A DNA stretch of 64,000 bases from a virus, in the IMG/VR virus record IMGVR_UViG_3300037042_003932, positions 1 to 64,000 of that record; one strand, given 5' to 3'. The notes beneath the pieces were generated by a model. It saw nothing but the letters and a program-made list of their open reading frames with translations. It ran no database searches and had not been told where the DNA came from. This document shows, piece by piece, positions 17,059 through 25,842 of this stretch (positions are counted from its first letter, which is position 1; every line of letters begins with the position of its first letter). A program made the position numbers and the translations under genes.

Positions 17059-17715
17059 TTAAAACCACGGGCGCGTGGCGTTACGTGCTTCCATGAAAGC
17101 CTTCTCAGCTTCAGCGAGGTGCTTCATGGTCATGTAGTTAATCGTACCTCCGGTTTGAGAAGCCTCACGCAGGAATGAAAGAACTACATTCGGGTCTTCC
17201 GAAACATGCGGAGCCGTATGGACCATCGTGGTGTACGCCTTCTCGAGGATACCGGGATTCTCCATGTCGAACGTGTGGAGCATGGGGTCGCTCTGCACGA
17301 TACGTTGAACCAGCATCTTCTGCTGTTGATTCAGCGTAGTCGGACCCAAGCGCACCGTGTTACCAACGCCGGTAACGAGAGCTCGGATGATATCGATCCC
17401 AGCTTGACCCACAGCCTTACCCAGACCTTCGCCAACGCCCTTGGTCAAACTACCTGCGAAAGTCGGAACCTCGTAGAGTGCGCTCTTCTCAAAAGCAACC
17501 TTCTTCTCAAGGAAGGCTTTGCGCTCTGCAACAGCATCAAGCTCCGCGTACACGTACTTACCACCAGGGGTACCTGTGTAGTTTTTCATGATTTCTCCCT
17601 CTAGCTCATCGCCGGGTTTAAGTCCTGCAGCAAGAGACGCACCGGTTCCTGCGATCCCCATAGAGGCTATGGGGTGCTTAAACGGCATGTTGACTACTTT
17701 TTTCAGTAAGCCCAT
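17059..17715 (-). CDS. Putative virion protein with Gly-rich hydrophobic segments (218 aa)
   Basis: The N-terminus has a basic start and a small-residue stretch (IASMGIAGTGASLAAGL). A charged helix with EKKVAFEKSALYE follows, then a Gly/Ala-rich segment (KGVGEGLGKAVGQAGIDIIR) that could insert in membranes. No family recognised. It is one of several block members combining membrane-active-looking segments with K-x-A units, as expected of internal or ejected virion proteins. Confidence 0.5.
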   Translation of the reverse strand: MGLLKKVVNMPFKHPIASMGIAGTGASLAAGLKPGDELEGEIMKNYTGTPGGKYVYAELDAVAERKAFLEKKVAFEKSALYEVPTFAGSLTKGVGEGLGKAVGQAGIDIIRALVTGVGNTVRLGPTTLNQQQKMLVQRIVQSDPMLHTFDMENPGILEKAYTTMVHTAPHVSEDPNVVLSFLREASQTGGTINYMTMKHLAEAEKAFMEARNATRPWF

Positions 17716-17717
17716 GG

Positions 17718-18674
17718 TTACCGCAGTCCTGCGATTTTCTCGTTCAGCCAGTTGAGAGACGCGGTATATCCCTCTCGTTTGATTCTCGCTGCCGAAGCTT
17801 GCTTAACAAAGACAAGAATCTCGCGTGTTTCCACCTTACTCCCAAGCGAACTGACGCTATGCTCGGACGCGGTCGCCAGCTTCTCGGATACGACATCTCC
17901 AAGAGCTCCTCCGATCAAGACATCGATAGCCTTAACTTCCGGGATGGCCGACACACCAAGGTCTGCAACGACCTCGGTGTAGAATGCATGCTTATCGAAG
18001 TTCGGACGCCCAAAGACAACCCGAACAGACTGGGCTGCTTTCTCAAGAGCGATACCCCATTCGTGCATGAGGCGGCGTGACTCCTCGTCAATGGCTTCTT
18101 GTGCTCGCTTGACGTTGAACCGCGCCATCGCCTTCTTGTCCAAGAGCGCCTTTTCAGACTCTTCTCCCGGCTCGTCTACTTTCTTTCCGAACACGAACGG
18201 AGGCTTGTCCTCGGTGTCTTCTTTATCGTCTTCCTTGTCGTCTTTCTTCTTCTCGTCGTCGTCTTCCTCGTCGTCATCATCTTCTTCGTCGTCTTCTTCC
18301 GACTCGTCTTCGGCTGTCTTAACGGACATCGGACCGTAGTAGTCCATTGCCCTGTCATACGAAGATACAGACGCGAACTTCTGTTGAGCTACGGCTGCTT
18401 GCTTGGTTTCCGCGTAAATATTGCTGATGACCAAATCAGGGTCACCGACCTCGAATTCGATCATACGGTCTTCCGACCCTGCACGCTTTGTGAACAACTC
18501 TTGGAAAGCAACCACGTTAGCAAGCCGAACAAGCGTTTGAATCCCTTCAGGGTTCAGGTTGTTCTCGGTCGCCACTTTCGTAGCGAGGTCATTGATTCGC
18601 ATCTGACCTTCGCTAGCGGCGAAGTCTTTGCCAATTTGAGTCGCTGCATTATCGAATTCAGCTCTTGTCCACAT
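17718..18674 (-). CDS. Putative virion/scaffold protein with long acidic tract
   Basis: 318 residues. The N-terminal helical part has K-V-A, K-Q-A and K-F-A units. Residues about 120-160 are almost purely Asp/Glu with Lys, a strikingly acidic run. The C-terminus is helical with VKQASAARIKREGYTASLNW and EKIAG. Acidic tracts in phage head proteins often belong to scaffolds or DNA mimics. Lying upstream of the protease it could be assembly core. No domain was recognised. Confidence 0.5.
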   Translation of the reverse strand: MWTRAEFDNAATQIGKDFAASEGQMRINDLATKVATENNLNPEGIQTLVRLANVVAFQELFTKRAGSEDRMIEFEVGDPDLVISNIYAETKQAAVAQQKFASVSSYDRAMDYYGPMSVKTAEDESEEDDEEDDDDEEDDDEKKKDDKEDDKEDTEDKPPFVFGKKVDEPGEESEKALLDKKAMARFNVKRAQEAIDEESRRLMHEWGIALEKAAQSVRVVFGRPNFDKHAFYTEVVADLGVSAIPEVKAIDVLIGGALGDVVSEKLATASEHSVSSLGSKVETREILVFVKQASAARIKREGYTASLNWLNEKIAGLR

Positions 18675-18683
18675 GCGTGCCTC

Positions 18684-19397
18684 TCAATGCATGATGTTTT
18701 CAGGGAGTATCTTCAACTCTTCAGGTGTGCGCGTCAACTGCTGTTGCTTAATCGCGATTACTGCGTCGTCGATGTTCTCATCGATCTCTTCCATACGCAG
18801 CTTCTCATGAGCAGCAAGCAGCTTCGTTACGCTATCAAACCAGCGAAGAGCCTGACGAGACGCATCTGAAGTTAAAGAGTTACCACGAGCGACCATACCG
18901 ATAGTGTACGCGGTGTTTATCATCTTTCTAGAAACACCCCGAACGTCAATGCTGAGCTCTTCATGCCCAAGAAGAAATCGATCTTGTAGAATAACCGGGC
19001 CACCGGATAGGCCGGTGTCTATCAGCCATTTGCCTTCTTCTTGAGCAACGTTCCTTTGGTACTCTCGAGCGTACATAATGTGATCGAGCTTATTCTTTAC
19101 TTCGCTTCGTTCAAAGAATAACTTCTCAAACACTTCCAAGATCTCATACGGAATCTCGAGACTCTTAGAGATCTCTTCTAAAGTAGCCCTACTAAGAATG
19201 AACGCCATGATGCAGTCACGATGATAGTCACTGTCACCAAGGTCTAAAGCAGCACCGACGATGTCGTCGTTCTTTTGCCCCATAGCGACTTCGTATACGC
19301 CGTAAAGCCAAACGTCGTTAAGAAGACAAGACGGGTCTTGTCCATTCAAGACATGCTTTAGGCGTTTCCATCGCCGGTCTGGGACACACTGTCTCAC
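18684..19397 (-). CDS. Hypothetical protein with HTH-like segment
   Basis: GTG 19397 overlaps the stop of the 881-aa gene as GTGA, so translation is coupled. The 237-residue protein contains ATLEEISKSLEIPYEILEVF, which reads like the helix-turn-helix of a sigma region 4 or phage terminase small subunit. A helical middle and C-terminus follow (LTRTPEELKILPENIMH). A small terminase-like or DNA-binding role is possible, but the evidence is a single motif. It lacks the K-x-A repeats of its neighbours. Confidence 0.45.
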   Translation of the reverse strand: MRQCVPDRRWKRLKHVLNGQDPSCLLNDVWLYGVYEVAMGQKNDDIVGAALDLGDSDYHRDCIMAFILSRATLEEISKSLEIPYEILEVFEKLFFERSEVKNKLDHIMYAREYQRNVAQEEGKWLIDTGLSGGPVILQDRFLLGHEELSIDVRGVSRKMINTAYTIGMVARGNSLTSDASRQALRWFDSVTKLLAAHEKLRMEEIDENIDDAVIAIKQQQLTRTPEELKILPENIMH

Positions 19398-22039
19398 TGC
19401 TGGTTCATCATTCCTTGTTGCGACATCTGGTTCGGACTCACAGCGTTACGGTTGATCTTGATGACGAGGTCACCGAGACCCTTAAACACCGTGCGAAGAC
19501 GCTCTTCAAGTGTCGTGTACTCCAGGTCACCAATCATCTGCTTGACCTCGGCCTCTTGCATCCAAAGGGTCAGCAAGATACGCCCGAGGTTGTCCACAGC
19601 CTTTTCGAGGTTGGGTACGTACGTCGAGATGATGTCGTGGAGAACTGGAGACGCCGCCATCATCGACATCGTAGCGAGGTCAAAGACACCTGCGTTGCCG
19701 AGGTCGCCAGCGGACTCAAGCATGTTGGGATTGATTTGGTCCGCAACAGCCTGTGGGTTCATGTTTCCCTCGGGCATGACAGGCTGCGGCGGGGGCTCGG
19801 GCTCTGGCTCGGGCTCTGGCGCAAGCATCCGAGCAGCAGTAGCCGGGGAAGCTTCAGCTCCAGCCGGGATGACGCCGCCAGTCACTTGCGTGATTTGGTT
19901 CGCCCGGTTCTGTATCTGCTGAAGGAGCTGAACCAGACGGTTGTTCTGGTCGGACTCCTGCTGCAGGGCTTGCTGTTGCTGCTGCATCTGATCTTGCAGC
20001 TGCTGCATACGGACCTGGTTCTCCTGAGTCAGCTTGTCCACAGCCTCGGCAATCGCGAGGTCCGTAGGAGACATCGGAGATGGCGCGGGCTGCTGCGGCA
20101 TCATACCGCCCATCATCGAGGGGTCCATTCCCTGCTGCATCGGGTCTCCCATCGGAGAACCGCCGCCACCCTCGGGAGACATCTGGGGAGCAGGACCCTG
20201 CGCCGGTCCCTGACCTTGCATCGGGCCTTCCATCCCAGGCTGAGCGACCTTCATCAAAATCTCGTTGATGGACGCCAGCTTAGAAGTGGGAAGGACGTAC
20301 ATAAACGGGAACCGCGTACGTTCTACTTCCACAAGAATCCCAGCAGCGTCCGAAACCGAGATGTTGTAGTCCGTCGCGATCTTCTCGACCGCCTTGGGGT
20401 AGTGGAGAGCGCATGGGTGATTCCCGACCCAGTACTCATCAACACCAGCCTTTTTGACTTCGATGGGGTCAGCCTTCGCGTCTTGCAACTTCGCGTCGAG
20501 CCAATGCGTGACCATCTTGGGATCGTCGGTGATGTTGCTCAGGCTATGGTTGCGCAGGTCGTACTTGTCCTTCTCATGGACATTCGTCTGAATGGCAACC
20601 CACTTGGCATCTTTGGGAATGAGGTACGTGTCGTTGGCCGCGTTCGTGATGGACTCACGTTTGGTGTTGTCGTCGATGATGTACTTAGTGCCATCCGAGT
20701 AATCTGAAATGATCTTCCTTACGCCTTTGGTATCCACGATGGAATGAATCCAAAAAGGCTTCGTGGCCTGCGGCTGTTTACCCGGACCCGCACAGAGGAA
20801 GAAACCGTAGTCATGGACAGATGGGGATGACCCACGCGCATTCCCGTGGATAATCGTCTTGATCCACTTGTAGTTGTTCAGCTCAGGGTCATCATCTTGG
20901 ATGAGCTCGCCCATAACGTGTGTATTGCACCACACCTTCTTACCGTCTTTGTTGACGATAAGATACTCAGTGGCGTTACGGCGAGGACTTGAACCGTATT
21001 CGCTGTAGTAGTCACTACTATAAACTAAACCGCCGCTCGAACCCTTGGGCTTAGGAATGATGTAGTAGATGTCCGGGGGAGCATCCATAAAGTAGAGGCG
21101 ATAGAACCCTGCGGTGTGACCAGGCTCAGTGAGCTTTAGGTCATGCTCAATCTTGAGAGCTACCTTATCAATGCCTCTACGTGTGTCTTGGACTGCAATG
21201 CCGTTTCGCAGAATCCCTTGGTACGCCTGTGCCGACTTAACGCCAAAAGCTTCTTTGAGTTCTGCAGCCGTTGCGGTCTTAGTGAACACCCTCACAACGC
21301 CAGGAGCATTGAGCGCAGCCGTCTTCGTTCGAGCCACATCTTGCGCAGCGACACGGGCATTACCGCGCTTGAACGCGTTTATAATGGACGTAGACCCGTG
21401 GAAGTGTGCCAGCTTAGCGAGGAGAACAGGGTGTTTCTCAAACGCTAGCTTTACGCCGTCAATAACGGACTTCGGCGCAGCGTCTCCGATGAACTCCAAA
21501 AACCGAGGATGGACTTCGTAGTTATTGGACTCCGCTTCCTTGAACATGGCCTTTGCGTGGAAGTCAAAGCTCATATCCGAAGCTAGACCCACACGACCCG
21601 AAGAAGTGAACGGGGGCATAACCACGTTTCGGATATCCACGTCCCGAGGAACGCCCTGTGGGATATCAGAAGGCTGGCCCATCTCTTCGAGAGACATCTT
21701 CGATACTTCCTCCAACCACTCTTTATTCATGGGAAGGAAGATATTCAGGTCTTTGAAGTAGAACACATCCAGCGGCTTCAGCTGGCTATCGCTCATAACG
21801 ACTGGAATGTAGATTGGCTTATTATCTTGCAGGAAGATAAAGGCACCAACTCCGCGTCCCTTTGTGGCGTTAGTCTCCAGAAGTTTGAAAGTTACAACCT
21901 GTTGCGCCATATCCGGGAATTTGGCGAACATCACGTTGTAAGCCATGCTCGCAAACTTTTGCTTAAAGATCTCTTCCGCTTGTTCAGCGGAAGGAAGCTG
22001 ACCATACGCTTGAACATCCGGGGACATAGGTGTTGGCAT
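19394..22039 (-). CDS. Large virion-associated protein with Q-rich coiled coil (881 aa)
   Basis: Residues 1-550 are a mixed alpha/beta region with many K-x-A units (VKLAFEKHPVLLAKLAHF, TKTAAL, FTKTAT, DKVALKI). Residues about 600-720 are Met/Pro/Gly/Gln-rich with a Gln coiled coil (QLQDQMQQQQQALQQ). A Pro-Glu repeat (EPEPEPEPEPPPQP) follows, and then a helical C-terminus. The layout suggests a large internal or core structural protein. A putative TATAATTCAA promoter precedes it. No known family was recognised. Confidence 0.55.
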   Translation of the reverse strand: MPTPMSPDVQAYGQLPSAEQAEEIFKQKFASMAYNVMFAKFPDMAQQVVTFKLLETNATKGRGVGAFIFLQDNKPIYIPVVMSDSQLKPLDVFYFKDLNIFLPMNKEWLEEVSKMSLEEMGQPSDIPQGVPRDVDIRNVVMPPFTSSGRVGLASDMSFDFHAKAMFKEAESNNYEVHPRFLEFIGDAAPKSVIDGVKLAFEKHPVLLAKLAHFHGSTSIINAFKRGNARVAAQDVARTKTAALNAPGVVRVFTKTATAAELKEAFGVKSAQAYQGILRNGIAVQDTRRGIDKVALKIEHDLKLTEPGHTAGFYRLYFMDAPPDIYYIIPKPKGSSGGLVYSSDYYSEYGSSPRRNATEYLIVNKDGKKVWCNTHVMGELIQDDDPELNNYKWIKTIIHGNARGSSPSVHDYGFFLCAGPGKQPQATKPFWIHSIVDTKGVRKIISDYSDGTKYIIDDNTKRESITNAANDTYLIPKDAKWVAIQTNVHEKDKYDLRNHSLSNITDDPKMVTHWLDAKLQDAKADPIEVKKAGVDEYWVGNHPCALHYPKAVEKIATDYNISVSDAAGILVEVERTRFPFMYVLPTSKLASINEILMKVAQPGMEGPMQGQGPAQGPAPQMSPEGGGGSPMGDPMQQGMDPSMMGGMMPQQPAPSPMSPTDLAIAEAVDKLTQENQVRMQQLQDQMQQQQQALQQESDQNNRLVQLLQQIQNRANQITQVTGGVIPAGAEASPATAARMLAPEPEPEPEPPPQPVMPEGNMNPQAVADQINPNMLESAGDLGNAGVFDLATMSMMAASPVLHDIISTYVPNLEKAVDNLGRILLTLWMQEAEVKQMIGDLEYTTLEERLRTVFKGLGDLVIKINRNAVSPNQMSQQGMMNQQ

Positions 22040-22109
22040 TGTTTGAACCTGTCCTGTTAACGACGACCAAGTTCTCCGAACACGAAAACACGTGCTCTCT
22101 GGTTTCGTC

Positions 22110-22119
22110 TTGAATTATA
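22110..22119 (-). promoter_or_regulatory. Putative -10-like promoter element (TATAATTCAA), second copy
   Basis: Identical in ten bases to the element at 1158-1167 and likewise in a roughly 110-base gap, about 70 bases upstream of the ATG at 22039. No TTGACA at standard spacing. The rest of the gap has no obvious hairpin. Two identical copies in two of the few real gaps of the block make promoter function plausible. Confidence 0.45.
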
Positions 22120-22151
22120 TGGCAAGAATGCGTTGAGGGAAGAACAGAATG

Positions 22152-23069
22152 TCAGTGAACGGACTTGAGAGCATTCATGAGGATGCTTGTGGCCACATCA
22201 ACGACCTCGGCCTGGCTCGCCTGCTTCTGCTGTTGGGCATGCAGGTTGATCAGAATCTGTCGGCCTTCCTCGGTTGAGAGGAGTTGCTCGGCAGTCTTCT
22301 TCACATCAGCCTGGAGCTCGTTATGAACCGCAGGTTGAGGAGCGGCTGGGTGCTTCTTCAGCGGGACCGGCTGGGTCGTGGTCTGGGTCGTGCTGCCCTG
22401 GGAGACAACCGTTCCGCCGAGGTTCGCGTTGGTGGTCAGGTCCATACGGCCACCGCCCTGCGGGAGAACGCCGTCTTTCGACAGCTTCTGCAGGAACGAG
22501 GAGATCTTCACGTCAGCAAGGGTCGTGGGAGCTGGGGAGTCTTGCGTACCCGGCTGGTCCGGACGGACAGTCTGAGACCCGACTTCGCCGCCGCTGGTGT
22601 CCATGGAAGACGAACCCTTCGGACCCGTGACAGCCGAAGATGGATTCTTCTCGGCGTCAGTCTCGCCCTCGATGAAGACCTGCTCATGCGTCGCGGGACC
22701 CGAACCCGGATTCGTGGTGCCAGCCTCGAGAGCAGCCTTGTAGATCAGTCGCTCAGCGGTGGCATAAGCCAGCTTCACGATGTCCAGGTTCTGATCGGCG
22801 GCGACCTTGTTCAGGTTCTCGTCCATCGCACTGCCGGTCTTGGCAGCAATCGCCTGAGCGACTTCGACGAGCTTCTGAAGGATCGGAGCGACTTCGTTGG
22901 CACTCATTCCGGTTTCGTCGGTGACTTCTGGAGCTTCCTCTTCCGGAACCTCGTCAGCCACAGCGTCAGCGACCTCATTGGCCACCTTAACCGACGAATA
23001 GTGCACCAGGCCATTGCGCATCAGGCCAAAATTCAGACCGCGAACGTGTGATCTTTTGAAAAGTCCCAT
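22152..23069 (-). CDS. Putative virion protein, low-complexity middle (305 aa)
   Basis: ATG 23069 (MGLFKRSHVRGLNFG) follows AAAAGGAG and is preferred over the upstream ATG at 23207, which would overlap the neighbour. Helical ends carry K-x-A units (VKVANEVADAV, NKVAADQNLDIVKLAYA, VKKTAEQLL). The middle is Thr/Ser/Gly/Pro-rich and probably disordered. Structural or internal virion protein by context; no family recognised. Confidence 0.5.
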   Translation of the reverse strand: MGLFKRSHVRGLNFGLMRNGLVHYSSVKVANEVADAVADEVPEEEAPEVTDETGMSANEVAPILQKLVEVAQAIAAKTGSAMDENLNKVAADQNLDIVKLAYATAERLIYKAALEAGTTNPGSGPATHEQVFIEGETDAEKNPSSAVTGPKGSSSMDTSGGEVGSQTVRPDQPGTQDSPAPTTLADVKISSFLQKLSKDGVLPQGGGRMDLTTNANLGGTVVSQGSTTQTTTQPVPLKKHPAAPQPAVHNELQADVKKTAEQLLSTEEGRQILINLHAQQQKQASQAEVVDVATSILMNALKSVH

Positions 23070-23091
23070 GATTTTGACTCCTTTTAGTCCG

Positions 23092-23403
23092 TTACTCGCT
23101 AAGCGCGCCGTAGATGTCCTCGTTCGGGTCACCTGCGTACGCCTCGGGCGATACTTCTTGGTTGTTGGCGTTAGGGTCTTGGGGCATGTTTTCGTAGTCG
23201 CCCTCAACCAAACTATTCACGTCTGGCTGAGCGGGTGCACCAGGGGTAGGACCCATCAGTTGAACTCCGGTGGGGTTACCTTCGGCTTCGTCTGCCAAGT
23301 CATTACCCATGGCTTCAGCTGTTGGTTCGTCATAACCGGCAGTCTTTAGAGCTGTCGTTGCCCCGTAGGCATATGCCTGTTTTAGTTGGGAGACAGTCAA
23401 CAT
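23092..23403 (-). CDS. Small putative virion protein (103 aa)
   Basis: ATG 23403 (MLTVSQLKQAYAYG) has AGGAGGAAA upstream. The N-terminal helix LKQAYAYGATTALKTAGYD matches the recurring pattern of K-x-A, aromatic-x-x-G and Leu...Gly. The C-terminal two thirds are acidic and Pro/Asn-rich, likely disordered. Function unknown. Confidence 0.5.
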   Translation of the reverse strand: MLTVSQLKQAYAYGATTALKTAGYDEPTAEAMGNDLADEAEGNPTGVQLMGPTPGAPAQPDVNSLVEGDYENMPQDPNANNQEVSPEAYAGDPNEDIYGALSE

Positions 23404-23450
23404 AGAAACATTTCCTCCTGGCGTACCTTTCACAAGTGTACGACTAAATT

Positions 23451-24035
23451 CTAAAATTGTCGTCCCTGATATTGAGGTTGCGGTTGTCCCTGTGGGTTAC
23501 GTTGTTGGAACCGTTGATACGGATTCTGCGGGTCCGATTGACCAAAAGTTCCCGTAGCTTTCTGAGCCACGTTTACAGCTCCACGCCCTATACGATCCAA
23601 CACGGGATACGCTACCATACTTCCAACCATACCTAATGGCCGGTATAGAGCGTTAGTCCCTAGCGTACCTAATGCTAAGCCACCAATGCTCTGCGCTTTG
23701 TCTGGAGCATCACTCTTCATAGTCTGGTAACCCATATAGGCTGGCAGACCGTAGAGCAACGCTTTATCCAACATCTTAGGAGCTTTCATTCCTTGATGCA
23801 TCATACTGTTGCTCTTGAACGCGTTACCAGACATAATCTCTTTTCCAAAGTTTATAGGCTCCCCTATCATAAACTTCCTAAGAGTTGTGTGCCATGGCTG
23901 CTTGGCACCGGCCTCAACAAGACTCTTACCTGCCTGTCCTGCTCTCGCCACAGCACCTGGAGGAATAGCCAAAGCCATCTTGGATAGCCCTAGAGATTGA
24001 TAGACTTCGTTCCAGCCTTCTTCGAACGGCGTCAT
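23451..24035 (-). CDS. Putative internal virion protein with Gly-rich segments (194 aa)
   Basis: Starts MTPFEEGWNEVYQSLGLSKMALA, the clearest instance of the Phe-x-x-Gly-aromatic...Leu-Gly-Leu-x-K-x-A helix of this block. The middle contains hydrophobic small-residue stretches (IGGLALGTLGTNALY). The tail is Gln/Pro/Arg-rich. It is one base from the beta-prime gene stop and probably co-transcribed with the RNA polymerase genes. Function unknown. Confidence 0.5.
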   Translation of the reverse strand: MTPFEEGWNEVYQSLGLSKMALAIPPGAVARAGQAGKSLVEAGAKQPWHTTLRKFMIGEPINFGKEIMSGNAFKSNSMMHQGMKAPKMLDKALLYGLPAYMGYQTMKSDAPDKAQSIGGLALGTLGTNALYRPLGMVGSMVAYPVLDRIGRGAVNVAQKATGTFGQSDPQNPYQRFQQRNPQGQPQPQYQGRQF

Positions 24036-24036
24036 G

Positions 24037-25842
24037 CTAGTACTTACCCTTTTCGCCTTTGCCGAACTCAGTACCTAAAACATACGCTGGAACAGGGCTA
24101 GTGCCGTGAACATTCGAAATTTCTCCGAAGTGAGCCGCGTGTTGCAACGTAGTCTTCAAGTTTCGATGGGCTAGCCGCGCCATCCAGTCCGGGTTGTACA
24201 GCGGTGCTCGTGTAGCGGGCTTCATAACAAACTCAACTTCAGGTGCTCGTGGGGCGATGAACACGTCTTTGACCCCATGGGATTTTAAAAAATCAACTAT
24301 GGAGGGAGTAACGCGCATACCAACGGAGAAATGAAAATACTCTTTACCGAGAGTTTCTCCTAGAGCTTCACTCAGCTTGATTTGTTTTATCCCGCTAGCC
24401 AAAACAGATTTCAGGTTGTTGTAGTTTACAACGTCACCCTTGAAAAAGTTATTTCCTTCGTCGTTCAGGATACGGACATGATTCAACTCACCTAGAGCAA
24501 GAAGCTCAAAGTGACGTTGGTCCAGGTTTATCCCTTGGTTTTTGTAGATGTCTCGGAGGGTATTTACCATGTAAACCCGTCCCGCTCCGAGACCCTTGTA
24601 CTTCACAACCTCGTCGGGCTTCGGGATACCGTCGCCTAACATGTCACCTTTTTCCACAGTGTCGCCTACGCGAACTTTTATCCCCATGTTCGGAGACACA
24701 TAGTGCGACGTATCTTCTACGTGCACAAAGTGTCCTCCTTGAGGTGCTTTGGACACCTTGGATACAGTTCCGTTAATTGAAGCTAGTGTGGCTTTGTTCA
24801 AAAACAGATTGGGCGACTCAACCGCTTGTCTGAAGCCCTCTAACCCTTGTAGCTGCAGACGCCCAGACGCCGCAGTAGTACCGCCGTGCTTTGCGGACAG
24901 AGCGAGCTGCGTCAAAGGTTCTGCCATCGCCTGAGCTGAACGAACGCCAATGTTCGTTCCAATGTCATGCATCCGACCCTTCTCGTTCAAACCCTGACAA
25001 TGCTGGCACACACCGTCGCCCGCTTCACAAGTCATAGGAGAACGGACAAGAATCTTCCCTACGACAGTTCGAGCTAATGAGGGTTGGATGGCTGGCGTAA
25101 TCAGCGTATTACGGCGGAAAGGACCGGTGTCCCTAGCGAGGTAACGGTCAATCACATCAGAGTCCTTGGGGTCCATGAGGATTCCGTTGTGCGTCCCACA
25201 GTCTTGTTCAGTAATGAGAATGTTGTTCATATTACTGACAAGAATCTTGGACAACTCACCCGGCTCCGAGACCGAAGTACTGGACTTGATAGTATCAAGA
25301 ATGGCTTCGCTACTCACTACCCAGTTATCCGCAGGGGTCATCCCCTCAGAGTAGGACCGACGAATGAGCCAAGGCTCTACGCGACCACGACCATCACGTC
25401 CGTAAACTGGGGACGTAACGATCTTTGCGTACTGAAGCTTGTTTCCACGAGCACCCGAGGACACCTGGGCAGTCATAGACCCAGGATGACGCATGGCCAA
25501 GTCTGTCATCTCAGGGTGAACTCCCTCGAGGAGTTTACGACGCTCGTCGTCTGTCTTGGCTTTGTTCATCTTTGCCGCGACAGGATTCAGTATCAGGTCT
25601 CGAGCTTTGTAATCAGGTTCAAGGTCATCAAGACCGACAGAGAGACCTTCTGTAGTTGCAAGATGGTCTCCCAAGCGCTTAACGTTACCAACGATCTTCG
25701 CGTATGTCTGTGGATCGGTCCTAGAGAGCCGTGTTAACGTACTCTTAAGATCTTTTCCAGACACAGCTCCGTCAAACTTGTAACCCTCAGGCATGAGGTT
25801 ATTGATGAGGTGCTGCCCAAAGGGTTGTCCAACGGTAGTCAT
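24037..25842 (-). CDS. RNA polymerase beta-prime, C-terminal part (split gene)
   Basis: 601 residues equivalent to the beta-prime region after the catalytic loop. The start (TTVGQPFGQHLINNLMPEG) matches cellular TTVGRv.fNeilP. SSGARG near 128-133 begins the bridge helix. C215, C272, C279 and C282 (EQDCGT; CEAGDGVCQHC) are the second zinc site, all four present. The trigger-loop region near 308-321 (AEPLTQLALSAKHGG) keeps the catalytic His but replaces the usual Met-Arg with Leu-Ser. The start overlaps the primase gene stop as TAATG. With the upstream fused beta/beta-prime protein it should reconstitute the RNAP core; no alpha or omega is visible in the window. Confidence 0.85.
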   Translation of the reverse strand: MTTVGQPFGQHLINNLMPEGYKFDGAVSGKDLKSTLTRLSRTDPQTYAKIVGNVKRLGDHLATTEGLSVGLDDLEPDYKARDLILNPVAAKMNKAKTDDERRKLLEGVHPEMTDLAMRHPGSMTAQVSSGARGNKLQYAKIVTSPVYGRDGRGRVEPWLIRRSYSEGMTPADNWVVSSEAILDTIKSSTSVSEPGELSKILVSNMNNILITEQDCGTHNGILMDPKDSDVIDRYLARDTGPFRRNTLITPAIQPSLARTVVGKILVRSPMTCEAGDGVCQHCQGLNEKGRMHDIGTNIGVRSAQAMAEPLTQLALSAKHGGTTAASGRLQLQGLEGFRQAVESPNLFLNKATLASINGTVSKVSKAPQGGHFVHVEDTSHYVSPNMGIKVRVGDTVEKGDMLGDGIPKPDEVVKYKGLGAGRVYMVNTLRDIYKNQGINLDQRHFELLALGELNHVRILNDEGNNFFKGDVVNYNNLKSVLASGIKQIKLSEALGETLGKEYFHFSVGMRVTPSIVDFLKSHGVKDVFIAPRAPEVEFVMKPATRAPLYNPDWMARLAHRNLKTTLQHAAHFGEISNVHGTSPVPAYVLGTEFGKGEKGKY

